From NCBI RefSeq assembly GCF_015711645.1, contig NZ_JABTEX010000003.1, forward strand, positions 1,054,001 through 1,118,000: a stretch of DNA of 64,000 nucleotides. Reading direction: 5' to 3'. Shown here one piece after another: positions 6,753 to 15,938 of the stretch. The position numbers and the translations under genes are program-made. Position 1 is the stretch's first letter. Every line of letters begins with the position of its first letter. The notes below the pieces were generated by a model that did no database searches, was not told the DNA's origin, and was given only the letters and a program-made list of their open reading frames with translations. Origin of the DNA: Planomonospora sp. ID82291. GTDB lineage: Bacteria > Actinomycetota > Actinomycetes > Streptosporangiales > Streptosporangiaceae.

Positions 6753-9530
6753 TCACTTCTTGGCCGGGGTCACCTGGACGACGACGCCCAGGTTCGCCGG
6801 GAGCGGGGAGATCAGCTTGAGCTGCACGCCCAGCGCCTTGCCCTCGTCGCCGGGGTTGCCGGTGCCCAGGACGTGGCCGCCGCCGATGTCGGTGCCGTAC
6901 AGCTCCGTGGCCGGGGTGCCGTCGGGGTTGACGACCCGGGTGGAGTACGGCTGGTCGCCCTTGGAGGGGACGACGGCCGAGGCGTCGCGGTGGCGGTAGA
7001 ACAGGTTGCCGTCGCGGACCTCCAGACCCGGGTACCAGGTCGTGGCGTCGGTGAAGGTCTTCACCGCCGGCAGGGCCGGGAACTTCGTGCAGTACTCGGT
7101 GAACGGCTCGCCCTCGATGCACTCGGTGAACGGGTAGGTCCTGCCGAAGGTGAAGGCCGCGTTGGAGGACTGCGGGCGCGAGGGGATGTTCTTCAGCGCC
7201 GACGGGTCCTTCTCGGCCGCCTCACCGCTGCGGCGCAGCGGCTCGTAGTGCGAGTCGACGACGAGGATCTCGCCCTTGGGGCCGACCGACGGGAGCGCGA
7301 AGGTGTGCGCGTCGCCGTTGTTGGCCGGGTAGGCCGCGTCGCGGTACCAGACCAGCAGGCCGGGCGCGTTGTACTTGACCCGCTCGACCTTCCAGGCGTT
7401 CTCGTGCGACCAGGTGGTGTCGTAGGTGTACTGCAGGCCCTTGTCGAAGCCGTCGAAGTTGCGCCACTCGGCCAGGTAGTACTGGGCGGTCTGCAGGCTG
7501 CCGCTGTGGGTGTGCCAGCCGGTGCCGGAGGTGTCGGTGAAGGTGCCCTTGACGGCGGTCCAGCCGTTGTCGCCGCCCTCGACGTCGTCGCTCCACACCG
7601 TGGCGCCGCCGGCGGTCACCGCGAAGTCGTCGGCGAACCAGCCGGTGTCCTCGAAGCCGGCGTCGGTGACGTAGCGCAGGCGGATCTGGACCGTCTTGCC
7701 GGCGAACGGCGCCAGGCTGACGTAGTCGTGCCGCCAGCCGTCGGTCGCGCCGGTGAGGCCGTACTTCTTGTCGCCGAAGTCGTGCATGCGGCTGTTGGGG
7801 TCGTCGTAGCCGTCGTCGGTGGTGACCAGCGTCCCGGCCTCGTCGTAGACCTTCTGCTCGGCCCAGGTGGCGCCGCCGTCGGCGGAGACCTCGACGAAGC
7901 CGTAGTCCCAGTCGGCCTCGATGGCGTACTGGTTCCACATCCAGAAGCGCGGGTCGCCCTCGGCGGGGACGTCGATCGTGCGGGTCAGCTTGACGTCGGC
8001 CCAGCTCTGGTCGTTGCCGGACCACCACAGCTTGGCGCCGCTGTGCGGCACGGCCATCGTGACGTTCTTGTCGGGCAGGTTGACGCGCAGGCCGTCCGCG
8101 GTGTGCTTGGGCGTGCGCGAGGACTGGCCGACGGTCACCAGCTGCTTGCGGTCACCCGGGTCGACGATCTTCGGGTCGGCCCAGCCGAGCACCCACTTGG
8201 CGTACAGGCCCATGTGGGTCGGCATCGCCTGCATGATCGGGCCGGCGTGCGAGCCGGAGGACATCAGGTCCCAGAAGTCCACGCTGGTGTCGCCGCCGCC
8301 GGAGGCGTCGTAGAAGTCCGGCAGGCCCAGGTCGTGGCCGTACTCGTGGGCGAAGACGCCGACGCCGGAGTCCTCGGGCTGCACGATGTAGTTGGAGATC
8401 TTCATGTTCGTGCCGGGGATCGTGTAGCCGCCGGCGATGGCGCTGGAGTGCGCCCAGATGGCGTAGGGGCCCTCGGCGCCGCCGCCGCCCGACTTGTCGG
8501 CGCCCGCGTGGACCAGGACGAGGTGGTCGACCACGCCGTCCGGCTCCAGGGTGTTGCCGTCGCCGTCGGCGTCGCCGGTGTCCTCGACGTCGTAGTCGGC
8601 CCAGGGGAAGTCGGGGTTCTGCTGCGCCAGGACGTTGACCGCGTCGACGCCGAGCGCGGCGGGGCCGGCCGGGTTGTCGGGGTGGCCGGACATGTCCTGC
8701 GGGATGGTGCCGCAGCGGCCGGCGCCGTACCAGGCCTCCGAGTGCGGGACCTTGATCCAGCCGATCGCCTCACCGGTGACGGTGTAGGCGCCCTTGGACA
8801 TCTCCTCGTACATCTTCTTCATGGTGTGGCCGGAGATGTCGATGCCCTTCTTACCGTCCCGGGGGTCGGTGAGGTCGGTCCGGACGCGCTGGGTGATCCC
8901 CTTGTCCGAGTAGAGCATCTTGTTGTAGTGCTCCGGGCTGAAGTCCGGAACCCACATGGTGTTGTTGTCCCGGCCCGCGCCGGAGGCGGCGGGGTCGGGG
9001 ATCCGGTTGTGCAGCGGGCCGTTGAGCTTGGTGCCCGGCGGCTCGGTCACGCAGTCGTTGACGTCGTCGATCGACTTGGGCCGGCTGAAGCCGGAGAAGT
9101 CGTCGCCTGCGTTCTCGTCGAACTCGATGAGGAGGGTGAGCAGCTTCGCCTGCTGGGTCTGGCCCGCCTTCTTGAAGATGAAGTCGAAGGGGTTCTTGCC
9201 CGTCCTGATCGCCCGGGTCTCCCGCGAGGCGAGCGTCTTGGCGGCGACCGGGTTGCCCTCGGCGAACTTCCGGTCGACCTCCTGCGCGTGGGCCAGACCC
9301 GACCGCTTGGCTGCGCCGCGCTGGAAGCGCTCGTCGATGGCCGTGCTGTCGCTCTGGACCCGCGGCGGCGCGTAGTTGATGTAGTAGTCGCTCGATGACG
9401 GGACATATCGCGCGGCCGAGGTGTCGGCCTGGGCCGACACGCCGCTGACGGACAGTCCCGCGGCGGCGAGCCCGAGAACGGGCACGATCGCGAGAAGGCG
9501 CCTGCGCGCGCCTCTGCCTCTGCTGGACAA
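6753..9530 (-). CDS. Secreted M6-family metalloprotease (immune inhibitor A type)
   Basis: A 925-residue exoprotease. TTG 9530 has GGGAGGG 6 bp upstream. A signal peptide follows (SRGRGARRR, then a hydrophobic core, cleavage near 'VSAQA-DT'). An N-terminal propeptide-like region ends near 'TLLIEFDENAGDD'. The Zn site is 'HEYGHDLGLPD' (HExxHxxGxxD, about 8319-8348). Further on are beta-rich domains with 'YDDPNSRMHDFGDKKYGLTG' and two MAM/jelly-roll-like stretches with 'DTGWFADDFAVTAGG', as in InhA proteins. Immune inhibitor A proteases degrade extracellular proteins and peptides; in a soil actinomycete this is likely nutritional or developmental. Monocistronic, followed by a strong hairpin. 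Confidence 0.92.
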   Translation of the reverse strand: MSSRGRGARRRLLAIVPVLGLAAAGLSVSGVSAQADTSAARYVPSSSDYYINYAPPRVQSDSTAIDERFQRGAAKRSGLAHAQEVDRKFAEGNPVAAKTLASRETRAIRTGKNPFDFIFKKAGQTQQAKLLTLLIEFDENAGDDFSGFSRPKSIDDVNDCVTEPPGTKLNGPLHNRIPDPAASGAGRDNNTMWVPDFSPEHYNKMLYSDKGITQRVRTDLTDPRDGKKGIDISGHTMKKMYEEMSKGAYTVTGEAIGWIKVPHSEAWYGAGRCGTIPQDMSGHPDNPAGPAALGVDAVNVLAQQNPDFPWADYDVEDTGDADGDGNTLEPDGVVDHLVLVHAGADKSGGGGAEGPYAIWAHSSAIAGGYTIPGTNMKISNYIVQPEDSGVGVFAHEYGHDLGLPDFYDASGGGDTSVDFWDLMSSGSHAGPIMQAMPTHMGLYAKWVLGWADPKIVDPGDRKQLVTVGQSSRTPKHTADGLRVNLPDKNVTMAVPHSGAKLWWSGNDQSWADVKLTRTIDVPAEGDPRFWMWNQYAIEADWDYGFVEVSADGGATWAEQKVYDEAGTLVTTDDGYDDPNSRMHDFGDKKYGLTGATDGWRHDYVSLAPFAGKTVQIRLRYVTDAGFEDTGWFADDFAVTAGGATVWSDDVEGGDNGWTAVKGTFTDTSGTGWHTHSGSLQTAQYYLAEWRNFDGFDKGLQYTYDTTWSHENAWKVERVKYNAPGLLVWYRDAAYPANNGDAHTFALPSVGPKGEILVVDSHYEPLRRSGEAAEKDPSALKNIPSRPQSSNAAFTFGRTYPFTECIEGEPFTEYCTKFPALPAVKTFTDATTWYPGLEVRDGNLFYRHRDASAVVPSKGDQPYSTRVVNPDGTPATELYGTDIGGGHVLGTGNPGDEGKALGVQLKLISPLPANLGVVVQVTPAKK

Positions 9531-9830
9531 CGGATACCCTCCCTGCCCGGGTTCGCCGGGCGCGGACGCTCCCCGGCGCGCGTATTTGCGCACCGTGCGG
9601 GACGTTAGAGGACGGGATAAAGCAGAGGTAAACCGTCCGACTGATGTTGTAAAAATGTGATCAATCGGTTTGTTGGAAGATATCTCACAACTAGGACATA
9701 AAGGACGAGCATTAATTAACGGGATCATGTTGGGCGATCGCGTGATGCCGGGGCGCACGCCTGCGGCGGGCCCGCAACCGGGCTTACGGGCGGTACGGGG
9801 GCGGGTTCCGCGGGCCGTACAGTCCGGAGG
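9531..9830. other. Divergent intergenic region, locally AT-rich
   Basis: 300 bp between the protease (minus) and the GlcD-like gene (plus). About 9600-9735 is markedly richer in A/T than anything nearby and should hold the promoters of both genes. I see no clear palindrome, RNA gene or small reading frame. Confidence 0.5.
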
Positions 9831-11192
9831 GTGACCGCTATCGCTGAACTCACCGCCGTGCTCGGTTCGCCGAAGGTGCTGACCGACCCCGACGTCACCG
9901 ACTCCTACGCCCGCGACCGGACGTTCCTGGAGCCGGGCGGCCCGCTGGCCGTCGTGCTCGCCGAGCGCACCGCCGACGTCGTCGCCGTCATGGAGTGGGC
10001 CACCCGCCACCGGGTCCCGGTGGTGCCCCGCGGGGCCGGGACGGGACTGGCCGGCGGCGCGACGGCCGTGCAGGGGTGCGTCGTGCTGGCGCTGCAGAAG
10101 ATGACCGCGATCACCGAGCTCTCCCCCGCCGACGAGATCGCCGTGGTGGAGCCCGGCGTCATCACCGCCGACCTGGACCGCGCGGCCCGCGGGCACGGCC
10201 TGATGTACGCCCCCGACCCCTCCTCCTACGAGATCTCCACCATCGGCGGCAACCTGGCCACCAACGCCGGCGGCCTGCGCTGCGTGAAGTACGGCGTGAC
10301 CCGCGACTCGGCCCTGGGCCTGGAGGTCGTGCTGGCCGACGGGCGGATCCTCACCACCGGCAGGCGGACGGTCAAGGGGGTGACGGGCTACGACCTGACC
10401 GGCCTGTTCGTCGGGTCCGAGGGCACCCTCGGCGTGATCACCTCCGCCACCGTACGGCTGCGCCGCGCCCCCCTGGCCCCGCCGGCCACGATCGCCGCGG
10501 AGTTCGGCTCCCTGCGCGACGCGGCGGCGGCCGTGGCGGCGATCATCGCGGCCGGCTGCCAGCCGTCGCTGCTGGAGATGCTCGACCGGGCCACCCTCCA
10601 GGCCATCGACGACTGGCGGAACATCGGCCTGGAGCCCGCCGTCCAGGCGATGCTGATCGCGCAGTCCGACGCGGTGGACGGGCCCGCGGTGGCCGGGCGG
10701 ATGCGCGAGCTGTGCGAGGAGAACGGGGCCTCGTTCGTCGCGGTGGCGGCCGATCCCCGGGAGTCCGAGGAGCTGATCGCCCTGCGGCGGATGGCCTACC
10801 AGGCCAAGGAGCGGCTCGGCGCCTGCCTGGTCGAGGACGTGTGCGTGCCGCGCTCGGCGCTGCCGGACATGATCTCCGCCATCGAGGCGATCGCGGCCCG
10901 GCACGGCGTGCCGATCTGCACGGTGGCGCACGCCGGGGACGGCAACCTGCACCCGGTGTTCGTCTTCGACCGCGGACTGCCCGAGCCGCCGCCCGAGGTC
11001 TGGGCCGCCGCCGACGAGGTCTTCCGGGAGGCCCTGAGCCGCGGCGGCACCCTCACCGGCGAGCACGGGGTGGGACTGCTCAAGCGGCGCTGGCTGGCGC
11101 TGGAGGCGGGGCCGGTCACCGAGGAGGTCCACCTCGGCATCAAGCGGGTCTTCGACCCGCTCGGCATCCTCAACCCGGGCAAGGCCATCTGA
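9831..11192 (+). CDS. FAD-linked oxidase, GlcD/D-lactate dehydrogenase-like
   Basis: A 453-residue flavoprotein of the GlcD/Dld family. The FAD-binding PCMH domain shows 'PVVPRGAGTGLAGGA' (residues 60-75), 'APDPSSYEISTIGGNLATNAGG' region and 'VKYGVTRD'. The C-terminal FAD-oxidase cap ends with 'HAGDGNLHP' and 'GGTLTGEHGVGLLKRRWL', which carry the conserved His residues, and 'FDPLGILNPGK'. It should oxidise a 2-hydroxyacid (glycolate or D-lactate) and pass electrons to quinone or a partner. No GlcE/GlcF partner is adjacent, so a stand-alone D-2-hydroxyacid dehydrogenase is likely. GTG start with GGAGG 3 bp upstream. Confidence 0.9.
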   Translation: MTAIAELTAVLGSPKVLTDPDVTDSYARDRTFLEPGGPLAVVLAERTADVVAVMEWATRHRVPVVPRGAGTGLAGGATAVQGCVVLALQKMTAITELSPADEIAVVEPGVITADLDRAARGHGLMYAPDPSSYEISTIGGNLATNAGGLRCVKYGVTRDSALGLEVVLADGRILTTGRRTVKGVTGYDLTGLFVGSEGTLGVITSATVRLRRAPLAPPATIAAEFGSLRDAAAAVAAIIAAGCQPSLLEMLDRATLQAIDDWRNIGLEPAVQAMLIAQSDAVDGPAVAGRMRELCEENGASFVAVAADPRESEELIALRRMAYQAKERLGACLVEDVCVPRSALPDMISAIEAIAARHGVPICTVAHAGDGNLHPVFVFDRGLPEPPPEVWAAADEVFREALSRGGTLTGEHGVGLLKRRWLALEAGPVTEEVHLGIKRVFDPLGILNPGKAI

Positions 11193-11286
11193 GACCGGGA
11201 TTCCGATAGATCATCCGTCCCGCCTCCCGCACTGGTAGCGTTCTGCACCACTTAACCGAATTATTGGGTTTTGCCGGGGGGTCATC

Positions 11287-13317
11287 GTGGTGCAGCCGCT
11301 CACGGCGGAGGATCCTCGACGGCTGGGACCGTTCGAGCTCACCGGGCGGCTCGGGGAGGGCGGTCAGGGCGTCGTCTACCTGGGGCGGGGGCCCCAAGGG
11401 GAGCAGGTGGCCGTCAAGCTCCTCCACCAGGGGCTGACGACGGACCCCGACGCCCGGACGCGATTCCTGCGGGAGGTCGCGGTCGCCCGGCGGGTGGCGC
11501 GGTTCTGCACCGCGCCGGTCCTGCACGCCGACCTGGCGGGCAGCCGGCCGTACATCGTCAGCGAGTACGTGCCCGGCCCGTCGCTGCGGCGGCTCGTCGA
11601 CACCGAGGGCCCGCGCCGCGGCGCCTCGCTGGAGCGCCTGGCCGTCAGCACGGCCACCGCCCTGTCGGCCATCCACCGCGCGGGCATCCTGCACCGCGAC
11701 TTCAAGCCCGCCAACGTGCTGATGGGTCCCGAGGGCCCGGTCGTCATCGACTTCGGCATCGCCAGGGCCCTGGACTCCCCCGGCACCACCGCCACCGGGA
11801 CGTCCGTGGGAACGCCGTCCTACCTGGCCCCCGAGCAGCTCAGCGGCGGCGAGGCCACGCCCGCCGTCGACGTGTTCGCCTGGGGGGTGACCATGGTCTT
11901 CGCCGCCACCGGGACGCCCGCGTTCGGCCAGGACTCCATCCCCGTGGTGATGAACCGGATCCTGACCGTCGAGCCGGACCTGAGCCGGCTGGACCCCGGA
12001 CCGCTGCGCGACCTGATCGCCGCCGCCCTGGCCAAGGACCCGGCGCTGCGGCCCACCGCCGAGCAGCTCGTCGGCCACCTCATGTCGGGCACCGCCCCGC
12101 CCGGAAGGCACGACCTCCGGGCCCCGCACCCCGGGTCCGCCGCGCCCACCGGGCAGACCGGGGCCCTCGGATCGGGCGGGCCTCCAGCGGTTCCCGGATC
12201 CGCCGCGCCCTCCGGAGGGCCCGCTGGATCCGCCGGAGGGCCCGCCGCGCCCACCGGGCCTTCCGGAGCGGTCGCGCCGCGGACCGCGCCTCCCGGAGGG
12301 GCCGGCCCCCGGGCCGTCGCCGCGGAGCGGCCGTCCCGGCCGCGGCGCCCGACGGGCCTGCTGCTGGCCGGGGTGGCGGCCGTGGCCGTCCTCGGCGTGG
12401 CCACCGGGACCGTGGTCGTCCTGCGCAACGGCGAGGAGGCCGCCGCCTCCCGGGCCACCGGTCCGGCGGCCTCCTCCGCGGCGGCGCGGCAGGAGGCCGC
12501 CGGGGAACCGGCCGGCGATCCGGCCGGGGAACCCGTCGGCGACCCGGCCGGAACCTCTACCGGAGCCCCGATCGGAGAGCCGGTCCCCGAGCTCGTCCCC
12601 GGCGAGCCGTCCGCGGCCGCGGAGTCCTCCGAACCGGCTCCGGAGAGGAGCTCCGCACCGGAGTCCGCGGGCGACCCGGAGGAGTCCGCGGCGCCGGCGG
12701 ACGACTCCCGGACCCGTCCGGACGACGGCGGGCGATCGGCGAAACCGACGCCGCGCCCGACGCGGAAGGCCACCTCCCGCCCGGACGACGGGATGCTGCA
12801 GCCGGGCGACGAGGCCGCGCAGCCGACGGAGGTCGGCGGCTCCTCCGCGCCCTCCCCCTCCCCGGCCAGGAGCGGCGCCAAGTCCGCCGCGAAACCGACG
12901 ACCAGGCCCACGGCCACCGCGAAGGCCACGCCCAGGCCCACCGCCACCGCGAAGGCCACGCCCAAACCCACCGCCAAGCCGGCGTTGAAGCCGAACCCCT
13001 ACACCGCCGCCCAGGTGTGCGGGACGGGCTTCAAGCAGATCGACTCCCACGCGCTCGGCGGCAGCGCGACGATCCACCTGCTCTACAACGCCACCAGCAA
13101 GCAGAACTGCGTCGTCACCCTGTCCCGGTACGTCCACCCCGGCAAGGTCAGGATGAACGCGATCCTCCAGGTGAAGGGCGGCTCGTCGGGAAGCAACCCC
13201 GGCGGCTTCACCGCCTACGCGGGCCCGGTACGGCTCGCCGCCGCCAAGAAGTGCGTCATCTGGGGCGGTTCGCACGGCTCGCTGTCCTGGAAGAGCGGAT
13301 GGAGCCACTGCGGCTGA
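11287..13317 (+). CDS. Transmembrane Ser/Thr protein kinase with extracellular Cys-containing domain
   Basis: A 676-residue PknB-like kinase. The kinase domain (about residues 10-260) has 'LGEGGQGVVYLG', the Lys in 'VAVKLLH', the catalytic loop 'ILHRDFKPANVLM', 'VIDFGIA' and 'GTPSYLAPEQLSG'. HRDF replaces the common HRDL. A Gly/Pro/Ala-rich linker leads to one membrane helix, 'GLLLAGVAAVAVLGVATG' (about 355-375), then about 200 residues of low-complexity Glu/Ala/Pro and Lys/Pro/Thr repeats that could span peptidoglycan. A compact C-terminal domain (about 575-676) has cysteines at 'AQVCGTGF', 'QNCVVTL', 'KKCVIWG' and 'SHCG', probably an extracellular sensor. No PASTA repeats are present. Confidence 0.9.
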   Translation: MVQPLTAEDPRRLGPFELTGRLGEGGQGVVYLGRGPQGEQVAVKLLHQGLTTDPDARTRFLREVAVARRVARFCTAPVLHADLAGSRPYIVSEYVPGPSLRRLVDTEGPRRGASLERLAVSTATALSAIHRAGILHRDFKPANVLMGPEGPVVIDFGIARALDSPGTTATGTSVGTPSYLAPEQLSGGEATPAVDVFAWGVTMVFAATGTPAFGQDSIPVVMNRILTVEPDLSRLDPGPLRDLIAAALAKDPALRPTAEQLVGHLMSGTAPPGRHDLRAPHPGSAAPTGQTGALGSGGPPAVPGSAAPSGGPAGSAGGPAAPTGPSGAVAPRTAPPGGAGPRAVAAERPSRPRRPTGLLLAGVAAVAVLGVATGTVVVLRNGEEAAASRATGPAASSAAARQEAAGEPAGDPAGEPVGDPAGTSTGAPIGEPVPELVPGEPSAAAESSEPAPERSSAPESAGDPEESAAPADDSRTRPDDGGRSAKPTPRPTRKATSRPDDGMLQPGDEAAQPTEVGGSSAPSPSPARSGAKSAAKPTTRPTATAKATPRPTATAKATPKPTAKPALKPNPYTAAQVCGTGFKQIDSHALGGSATIHLLYNATSKQNCVVTLSRYVHPGKVRMNAILQVKGGSSGSNPGGFTAYAGPVRLAAAKKCVIWGGSHGSLSWKSGWSHCG

Positions 13318-13437
13318 CCGGCCGGTCCCGCGCGCCTGCGGCCCGGTGCGGAGCGCCCCGACCGGCGGGGCGGAAGGCCCGGTGCCGGTCACGGCGCCAC
13401 GACCGGGATCGTGCTCACGGTGTCTCATGAGGCAGGC

Positions 13438-13797
13438 GTGTGCGCTCGCCCGCTCAGCGACGACGGGGCCGCCGCGACGGGCATGACGCTGCCGATCCCC
13501 GGGAACGAGACCACCGACTGCGGGCCGGCGGTCCTGGACGGCGAGGACCGGCGGTGCGTGCAATTGCTGATCGAGCTGAGGCGGCTGGTCACCGGCCTGG
13601 CTCCCGGCACCGTCGTGCATCTGATCACGGCCGACCCGGCCGCGCCGATCGACCTGCCCGCCTGGTGCCATCTGACCGGCCACGCCTACCTCGGCCCCAC
13701 CGGCGCCTACGCTCCCCACGCGGCCTACGCCCTGGCGGTGGCCGCCGACGCCCGCTCCACCGCGGCCGACCGGCCGTGGCATTCCGGCGAGCGCTGA
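13438..13797 (+). CDS. TusA/SirA-like sulfurtransferase-domain protein
   Basis: About 119 residues. The core 'RRCVQLLIELRRLVTGLAPG', 'TVVHLITADPAAPIDLPAWC' and 'HLTGHAYLG' matches the TusA fold: a Cys at the start of the first helix, 'L..G..v.v...DP.a..Dl..wc..tGh'. The usual Cys-Pro-x-Pro is altered to Cys-Val-Gln, so classical sulfur relay is not assured. GTG 13438 has GAGG 5 bp upstream; GTG 13411 and ATG 13483 are alternatives. It lies between the kinase and the sigma-factor gene, with which it converges. The function is unknown. Confidence 0.6.
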   Translation: MCARPLSDDGAAATGMTLPIPGNETTDCGPAVLDGEDRRCVQLLIELRRLVTGLAPGTVVHLITADPAAPIDLPAWCHLTGHAYLGPTGAYAPHAAYALAVAADARSTAADRPWHSGER

Positions 13798-13827
13798 GGA
13801 GGCCGCGGCCGCAGAGCCGGGGCCGGA

Positions 13828-15030
13828 TCAGTCCCAGCGCAGCCGCTCTTCCAGCAGGGCCTGCTGGGCGGGGTTGGCGGTCAGCTCCAGCGCCCGCGCG
13901 TCGGCCTGACGCGCCTCGGCGTGGCGGCCCAGGTCCCGCAGCAGTTCGGCACGGGTGGCGTGGAGGAGCGGGTAGCGCTCCAGCGCCCCACCCAGCTGCT
14001 CCAGCTCGGCCAGTGCCGCCTCGGGTCCGGCGGTGTAGCGCAGTGCGACGGCTCGGTGCAGCCGGGTCACCGGGGACGGTGCCAGAGCCAGCAGCAGGTC
14101 GTACAGCACCGTGATCTGCCGCCAGTCGGTGGCGGCGAAGGACGCCGCCTCGGCGTGGCAGGCGACGATCGCGGCCTGCAGCTGGTACGGCCCCGGCCGC
14201 CGGTGCGTGCGGGCGGTGCGGATGAGCAGCGCGACCGCGTCCTCTATCGCCTTGCGGTCCCACAGGGTGCGGTCCTGGTCGGCCAGCAGCACCAGGCGGC
14301 CGGCCGCGTCGAAGCGGGCGGCGGCGCGCGCCCGGTGCAGCCGGATCAGCGCCAGCAGCCCGGAGGCCTCGGGCTCTTTGGGCAGCAGGTTCACCAGCAG
14401 CGCGGCCAGCCACTCGGCGTCGGCGACCAGGGCGCGCGCCTGGGCGCGCTCGGTGGTGCTGGACAGATATCCCTCGTTGAACAGCAGGTAGACGACCGCC
14501 AGCACCTGCTCCAGCCGCGTCGGCAGCTCGTGCGCGGCCGGGATCCTGTAGGGGATCCCGGCCTCGGTGATCTTCTTCTTGGCGCGGGTGATCCGCTGGG
14601 CCACCGTGGCCTCGGGCACCAGGAACGCCGCGGCGATCTGCGCGGTGCTCAACCCGCACACCACGCGCAACGTCAGCGCGATCTGCGCGCTCCGGGACAG
14701 CGCCGGGTGGCAGCAGGTGAACACCAGCCGCAGCCGGTCATCCGGCTGCGCGGGGACCGGCCAGGTCAACTGAACCAGTTTGGCCCGGTAGGTCGACTCG
14801 CGGCGCAGCACGTCCAGGCCGCGCCGCCGAGCCACGACCAGCAACCAGGCGTCCGGCCGCTCGGGCACGCCCTCGACCGGCCAGCGCTCGAGCGCGGTCT
14901 CGATGGCGTCCTGCACCAGGTCCTCGGCAGCGGAGAAGTCGCCCAGCAGCGACGTCAGGGACGCGGCCAGCCGGCCCGCGTGCTCGCGCACCACGCGGGC
15001 CAGCGCCTCGTGCGCTTCCTGCTCACCCAC
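13828..15030 (-). CDS. ECF42-type sigma factor with C-terminal TPR-like extension
   Basis: A 400-residue sigma factor, far longer than plain ECF sigmas. Region 2 holds 'DFSAAEDLVQDAIETALERW' and 'DAWLLVVARRRGLDVLRR'. Region 4 holds 'LRVVCGLSTAQIAAAFLVPE' and 'ATVAQRITRAKKKI'. The DUF6596/TPR-like C-terminus follows: 'LFNEGYLSS', 'RDRTLWDRKAIEDA', 'GPYQLQAAIVACHAEA'. This layout is that of the ECF42 group, whose genes typically sit beside DGPF (YCII) protein genes; two such genes follow here. There is no anti-sigma factor. GTG 15030 was chosen because GGGAGG lies 7 bp upstream; GTG 15054 has none. Confidence 0.9.
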   Translation of the reverse strand: MGEQEAHEALARVVREHAGRLAASLTSLLGDFSAAEDLVQDAIETALERWPVEGVPERPDAWLLVVARRRGLDVLRRESTYRAKLVQLTWPVPAQPDDRLRLVFTCCHPALSRSAQIALTLRVVCGLSTAQIAAAFLVPEATVAQRITRAKKKITEAGIPYRIPAAHELPTRLEQVLAVVYLLFNEGYLSSTTERAQARALVADAEWLAALLVNLLPKEPEASGLLALIRLHRARAAARFDAAGRLVLLADQDRTLWDRKAIEDAVALLIRTARTHRRPGPYQLQAAIVACHAEAASFAATDWRQITVLYDLLLALAPSPVTRLHRAVALRYTAGPEAALAELEQLGGALERYPLLHATRAELLRDLGRHAEARQADARALELTANPAQQALLEERLRWD

Positions 15031-15069
15031 GCCCCGGCCTCCCGCTCGCCGCACCGGCTGCGATTCCGG

Positions 15070-15411
15070 TCATGAGGCGGGGCGGATCTCCACCACCGGA
15101 CACGCCGGCCAGGATCTCGCCAGGGCCAGCGCCTCGTCCAGGTCGGCCACCTCGATCTCGGCGAACCCGCTGACCACCTCCTTGCCCTCCACGAACGGCC
15201 CGTCGGTGACGATCGGCTCCGCGCCGCCGTCCAGCCGGACCGTGGTGGCGGTGTGCACCGGGTGCAGACGGGTATGGTGGGTGATCTTGTCGGCGTGCTC
15301 GGCGAACCAGCGGCCCACCGCCTCGTACGCCGCCTCCCGCCCGGCCTCGTCCGTCGCCTCCAGATCTCCGGCGAACTGCTCGGTCTCGACGAACATCAGC
15401 ACGTACTTCAT
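15070..15411 (-). CDS. DGPF/YCII-domain protein 1
   Basis: A 113-residue YCII-fold protein: 'MKYVLMFVETEQF' at the N-terminus, then 'VTDGPFVEGKEVVSGFAEIE' (the DGPF signature) and 'EALALARSWP'. Such proteins are usually co-encoded with ECF42 sigma factors and belong to their target genes; their biochemical role is unsettled (YciI-like hydrolase or dehydratase has been suggested). It lies upstream of the sigma gene on the same strand, 39 bp away. Confidence 0.85.
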   Translation of the reverse strand: MKYVLMFVETEQFAGDLEATDEAGREAAYEAVGRWFAEHADKITHHTRLHPVHTATTVRLDGGAEPIVTDGPFVEGKEVVSGFAEIEVADLDEALALARSWPACPVVEIRPAS

Positions 15412-15443
15412 GCGCGTTATCCTCACGGGTCGAAGGGCCGGGG

Positions 15444-15647
15444 TCAGGTGGCGGGCAGGGCGGCGTACAGGTCGATACCGGTGCCGTCCGGGTCCGCCAC
15501 GGTGGCGTACCGCATCCCCCGGAACGCGTCGAACGGCTCGGCGGTGTTCGGATCGAGCGTGAACTCCGGCCCGAGCCGGGCGTAGAAGGCGATGGCCGCC
15601 TGCCTGCCGGACACCACGATGTCGACGGTGTTCATCGTCGGGTTCAT
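15444..15647 (-). pseudogene. VOC (glyoxalase/bleomycin-resistance) gene with internal in-frame deletion
   Basis: A 67-codon frame beginning 'MNTVDIVVSGRQAAIAFYAR', the first beta-alpha element of a VOC domain, and ending 'TVADPDGTGIDLYAALPA', the last strand of the same module. Normal members are about 115-130 residues with a long stretch between these parts, including a metal ligand. Here only about 20 residues separate them, so about 50 residues are missing while the frame is kept. It is the third gene of the sigma/DGPF group. It is probably non-functional, although a shortened structural protein cannot be excluded. Confidence 0.6.
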
Positions 15648-15938
15648 GACCTGCTCCGTTTCGAGGAATCGTTGATCTGTTCCGGCTCGGTGACGGCCGC
15701 CGCTCCGGCGGGGTGATCGGATGGTGGTCCCCTCGTCCGTCCCCCTGCCGGGCGGTCTGCTCACCTGTCTCATCAGTAAGACGATTCGCGGCCAGGCCGG
15801 TACGACACTTCCGGTGAAGATCGGGGATCGCCGCGTCGCGGCGGGCGATTTCTCCGGGGCCGTGTCGATCCGCGGGCTGCTCGTTCGACCTGGAGGTGGG
15901 AGGGTCGAGAGGCGGCCCCACCGGATGAGGAGAACACG

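Noticed and set aside
6540-9398. A plus-strand open frame of about 950 codons opposite the M6 protease
   Set aside because: Composition is that of an antisense frame (Val/Gly/Arg/Leu with no domain); the protease on the minus strand has signal peptide and zinc site.
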